NCBI GenBank assembly: GCA_049602155.1
Contig: JBMYRH010000003.1
Span: 1-64,000 of the forward strand
DNA: 64,000 nucleotides
From: JBMYRH01 sp049602155
GTDB lineage: Bacteria > Myxococcota_A > UBA9042 > PHBI01 > JBMYRH01
Direction of reading: 5' to 3'
Positions 61,089 to 64,000 of this stretch are shown here, piece after piece. A program made the position numbers and the translations under genes. The number at the start of each line of letters is the position of its first letter. Position 1 is the stretch's first letter. The notes beneath the pieces are model-generated. The model searched no databases. It was not told the origin of the DNA and was given only the letters and a program-made list of their open reading frames with translations.

Positions 61089-63108
61089 TGCTCGCCCCCT
61101 CGGGGCTCATGCGGATCTCATGAGTGAGCTGCCCGACCTTCACCGGAGCGACATCCGCCCTGGCTCCGTACGCCCAATCGAGCAGCGCACGGCCGTGTTT
61201 ACGGTAGTTCCAAGTCCCCTCGACGCTCAGCGGACCGACGGCATTTTTGGGGATGACGAACGAGAAATCATCGTCACGATGAAGCCTCGCCGGGATCACC
61301 GCGTCAGCGACTTTCTTGTGGGTGTGCCAGATCCGGAAGTCTTTGATGGGCTCCCCGTTCACATCCAGGCTACGCCCGCCGAGCCTGGGCGCATCCTCTG
61401 GGGCGCGCCCCAATGGGTTGAGCTTCCCGACGTGGAAGATGACCTTGCCCGTGCTGTCGACGACTCGAACTTCGAGCCAGGCCTCACTCATCGAAAATTC
61501 TCCCGCTGGGAACGCGTGGTTCATGCCGACGTTCGTGGACTGAACACGGAACCTGTACTCCCGCCCCGCCACGGCGGGAGTAAGCTCCACATGAAACATC
61601 ATCAACCAGCGTGCCACATCTGGTGCATCGTGTGTGCGAGAGCGGATGTCCCAGAGGAGCTCCCAACCGTTGAGGGCGATCAACTGGTCACCGGCTATCC
61701 AGCGCCGGATACGCTCGACGGCCAAGCTGTCGTTTTGCAATGAGGCGACCCCTAAAGCGGCCCCCGGAGAGAAATGGTCCCGCAGGCTGCGGCTGCCATC
61801 TGCGGCGTAACCAGACGGCAGATGACAGTCCTTGCACCGCGCCTGGTGTAGCCCAACCGACTCCTCATACGGGATCCGCTGATGATGGCACCCAGCGCAC
61901 ATCAAGTCCTCTCCGGTCACGTCGGTCGTAAACATGCGCCCGTGGCTCCTCGGGCTCAACTGAATGAGAGCGGACTCCCACGCTCCTGGAGCGCGCTCTC
62001 TGCCCTGCTCGTCCACATAGAGCGCGAGGTGTGCCCGTGGCGCCCGGTGAGTCATGGTGGACTTCCGCTCATCGCCTGCATCAAGCGTCACGTCACTGAT
62101 TAAGTGACAGCCAACGCAGCTGATCGCCGGCTGCCTCATGAAATCCCGCGGACCTGAGTCGGGCTGAAAGAGCGCCCCTGGCGCATGACACCCCGCGCAG
62201 GTCAGCCAGTCTTCTGGGCTCTCCTCCTCCATGAGCATCTTCAGGCTCTTCTGCATGTGGCGCGTCCCCATCGCGATGGCATGGTTGGAGTGCATGAAGG
62301 AGGGCTTCAGGACACTGTGACAGCCCCCTACTTGTACGCAGGACTCACTGAGCCCCATCGCCGCAGGGGCGACCCCATCCATCACAAAGGAGACCTGCTG
62401 CTCGGCTGCCGGCCGCTCACTGATCGGGAGTGTGGAGAGTGAAACGACCGCCGATGGTTCAGGCTCCACGTGAGTCAAGACGCTGCCGCCAACGAGCGCC
62501 GCGAGCCCTATCAGCAGCTTTAAGAGGATCGACCAAGGGCGTGTCTGTCGCACCCGCTCGCGGTTCAAACGCTCAAGGCTCCCGACAGCGATGGCGATCA
62601 AAAAGAGCAGCAGCACCGCCACGACAACCAACCCGAGGAGCGCGTGCAGCTCGAAGAGGTGGGTCACACCACCACCACGGAAGAGGAGCAAGATCGCCAC
62701 GCCACTGAAGAGTGACAGGTTCCACGCTGCAAAGAGCGTGTAACCAAGCGTCACGGAGCGTGGGAGATGCGTCCGCCGAATCGCCTGCGTGAGCCGCCAA
62801 CCACCGAGTAGGTAGTAAACCACCTGAGCCAACGTGAGCCCGACGAAGAGCGCTAAGCTCGACGAGATGAAGCCTAGGAACGCCGACACGACCCCGAGCA
62901 CCACGGGGCCCACGACCCATAGACCCGTGGAGAGAGAGGGCGCAGTGGCCTCCATACGGCGGCGCATATAGCGAAGCAAATAGCCGGAGACCCCCAGCCC
63001 GAGCAGGGGGTGAAGAATTAAATTCAGCTGATAAAGAGGCCCCCAGCTGTCCAGCAAAGCCACGGCTAGGCCCGAACAGATCACAGCTAAGAGCACGACC
63101 AGGAACAT
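61081..63108 (-). CDS. Membrane-anchored multihaem cytochrome c
   Basis: The 675-residue protein has about six N-terminal membrane spans (1-210) and a periplasmic domain. Haem-binding motifs are CAGCH (304-308), CVGCH (331-335), CAGCH (404-408) and CKDCH (425-429), plus an unusual C-x5-CH (Cys257-Cys263-His264). Extra His residues (HSNHAIAMGTRH, near 273-284) could be distal ligands. A C-terminal beta-rich domain of about 170 residues resembles those on cytochrome c554-like proteins. It likely transfers electrons across the envelope. It overlaps the synthase-like gene and is divergent from fur. Confidence 0.88.
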   Translation of the reverse strand: MFLVVLLAVICSGLAVALLDSWGPLYQLNLILHPLLGLGVSGYLLRYMRRRMEATAPSLSTGLWVVGPVVLGVVSAFLGFISSSLALFVGLTLAQVVYYLLGGWRLTQAIRRTHLPRSVTLGYTLFAAWNLSLFSGVAILLLFRGGGVTHLFELHALLGLVVVAVLLLFLIAIAVGSLERLNRERVRQTRPWSILLKLLIGLAALVGGSVLTHVEPEPSAVVSLSTLPISERPAAEQQVSFVMDGVAPAAMGLSESCVQVGGCHSVLKPSFMHSNHAIAMGTRHMQKSLKMLMEEESPEDWLTCAGCHAPGALFQPDSGPRDFMRQPAISCVGCHLISDVTLDAGDERKSTMTHRAPRAHLALYVDEQGRERAPGAWESALIQLSPRSHGRMFTTDVTGEDLMCAGCHHQRIPYEESVGLHQARCKDCHLPSGYAADGSRSLRDHFSPGAALGVASLQNDSLAVERIRRWIAGDQLIALNGWELLWDIRSRTHDAPDVARWLMMFHVELTPAVAGREYRFRVQSTNVGMNHAFPAGEFSMSEAWLEVRVVDSTGKVIFHVGKLNPLGRAPEDAPRLGGRSLDVNGEPIKDFRIWHTHKKVADAVIPARLHRDDDFSFVIPKNAVGPLSVEGTWNYRKHGRALLDWAYGARADVAPVKVGQLTHEIRMSPEGASNE

Positions 63109-63139
63109 CTCGCGAGACCTCGCTCGATCATGGAGAGCG

Positions 63140-63163
63140 TCGACGGGTGATCATACCCGACGA
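63140..63163. promoter_or_regulatory. Palindrome in the cytochrome/fur divergent region
   Basis: CGGGT-gatcat-ACCCG (63144-63159) is symmetric, with outer TCG/CGA arms interrupted by one mismatch. It lies between the divergent multihaem cytochrome and fur genes. It could be an operator; it does not match the Fur consensus. Confidence 0.4.
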
Positions 63164-63259
63164 ATTCCAGCGCTGCACAAGAACGCCCGCTCGCAATTCC
63201 CCCTTGCAGGATTGACGACCAAGGCCCGAGTTCGTGACTATGTGTACAGGAGGAAGAAC

Positions 63260-63700
63260 GTGACGAACTCAGGTCCAATCAACTGGAGCAAAGAACTCGA
63301 AGCGGCGCTCAAGCAGCGTGGTTTGCGACTGACTACTCAACGTTTCGCCATCGCCAAGACATTCTTCCAATCCGACGGTCACTTGAACGCAGACGATCTC
63401 TGCACAGCTGTGCGTGTCGAACATCCGGCCATTGGCCAAGCTACTGTTTACCGGACGCTCAAGCTCCTCGAAGAGATCGGCCTCGCATCGAGTTCCAATT
63501 TCGGTTCGAGTTCAGCGCGCTTTGAGGCCAACCACGGACACCATCACGATCACCTCGTATGCACGGAATGCGACTCCATCATCGAGTTCCTCAACGAGGA
63601 GATCGAGAACCTGCAAGATCGCATCGCAGAGGAACATGGGTTCGTGCTCACGTCGCATCGAATGGAGCTCTTTGGCCTCTGCAAGAGCTGCCGGAAGTAG
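63260..63700 (+). CDS. fur: Fur-family transcriptional regulator
   Basis: From GTG 63260, preceded by AGGAGG at 63248-63253, the product is 146 residues, the usual Fur length. It has a winged-helix domain (GLRLTTQRFAIAKTFFQSDG, ATVYRTLKLLEEIGLASS) and a C-terminal dimerisation domain. The regulatory metal site is HGHHHDHLVCTEC, with structural zinc Cys pairs CTEC and CKSC. It probably controls the Fur-box-like sites at 44.5 kb. Zur or PerR specificity cannot be excluded from sequence alone, but Fur fits the iron genes in the window. Confidence 0.9.
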   Translation: MTNSGPINWSKELEAALKQRGLRLTTQRFAIAKTFFQSDGHLNADDLCTAVRVEHPAIGQATVYRTLKLLEEIGLASSSNFGSSSARFEANHGHHHDHLVCTECDSIIEFLNEEIENLQDRIAEEHGFVLTSHRMELFGLCKSCRK

Positions 63701-63797
63701 ACCGAGCCCACAAGGATGTCGTGCGAATCGATTGCTCCTGAACGCGAGCACTGATAGGGCCAGTGACATCGATTGAGTCCAACGTAGGGGCCTCTCC

Positions 63798-64000
63798 ATG
63801 ACAGATGGCATTTTACAAGCCGACGAGCCAGGGCACTTCATCACGGAGATCATCGACGCTGACTTGGCGTCAGGTCGCCACTCAACCGTCGTGACGCGGT
63901 TCCCTCCGGAGCCCAACGGCTACCTCCACATCGGTCACGCGAAGTCGATCTGCCTTAATTTTGGCCTCGCCCTTCGCTATGGCGGCCGATGTCACCTGAG
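63798..64000 (+). CDS. glnS: Glutaminyl-tRNA synthetase, 5' part only
   Basis: From ATG 63798 (AGGGG upstream) the window holds about 67 codons before it ends. The product starts MTDGILQADEPGHFITEIID, and the class I signature follows: TRFPPEPNGYLHIGHAKSIC with the HIGH motif. The RFPPEPNG(Y/F)LHIGHAK form is typical of GlnRS (and bacterial relatives of GluRS are less similar). It charges tRNA-Gln. The 3' part lies outside the window. Confidence 0.9.
   Translation, partial: MTDGILQADEPGHFITEIIDADLASGRHSTVVTRFPPEPNGYLHIGHAKSICLNFGLALRYGGRCHL

Overview
This window is about 64 kb of GC-rich, densely coding DNA. It looks like the chromosome of a free-living, aerobic Gram-negative bacterium: there is a TonB system with an outer-membrane receptor, many lipoproteins, electron-transfer flavoprotein, Fur, and the housekeeping genes tsaD, rsmA and the start of glnS. 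Large secreted Cys-rich lipoproteins with EGF-like and lamin-tail-like modules suggest Myxococcota, Bradymonadia or a relative. That placement is inference from gene style, not from a marker gene. No rRNA, tRNA, IS element, CRISPR array or phage module was recognised.

Left part (1-19.8 kb): a surface lipoprotein with beta-propeller repeats; a minus-strand tetR-etfB-etfA operon ending in two near-identical hairpins; a plus-strand run of a degenerate receiver/TPR membrane protein, tsaD and rsmA; small lipoproteins; a membrane-protein/parvulin operon; a fused alpha-beta E1 2-oxoacid dehydrogenase; a secreted HEAT-repeat protein; and an NfeD-flotillin-flotillin operon.

Centre (19.9-35.0 kb): one minus-strand gene of about 15.1 kb encoding a lipoprotein of about 5030 residues. 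In order it has Dickkopf-like Cys-rich repeats, a lamin-tail-like domain, about 31 Notch-like EGF modules, a second lamin-tail-like region and six C-terminal GDGWNGG modules. Seven copies of an unnamed beta-rich module of about 150 residues, two Cys-rich modules and one cupredoxin-like domain all sit inside the first loop of EGF modules.

Iron region (37.1-45.6 kb): a minus-strand run of fasciclin/DUF4856-like lipoprotein, imelysin-like lipoprotein, HTTM membrane protein and TonB-dependent receptor, divergent from tonB. Three Fur-box-like sites lie in the shared promoter region, and a perfect hairpin separates the first two minus-strand genes. A Fur-family regulator is encoded at 63.3 kb.

Radical-SAM region (45.6-57.8 kb): four radical SAM enzymes (one resembling the archaeal tetraether synthase Tes/MJ0619 family, three with cobalamin-type architecture), a JmjC/cupin_8 protein with HxA in place of HxD, a DegT-type aminotransferase, a short-chain dehydrogenase, a DedA/VTT protein, a membrane-anchored beta-propeller and a Rieske-oxygenase-like protein that lacks the Rieske cluster ligands. 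I read this as an undescribed biosynthetic locus, possibly for a lipid or another membrane-associated product. It is the best candidate for a new system here.

Right end (57.8-64 kb): a His-rich multipass membrane protein; a multihaem cytochrome c operonic with a membrane-embedded spermidine-synthase-like methyltransferase-fold protein; fur; and the start of glnS.
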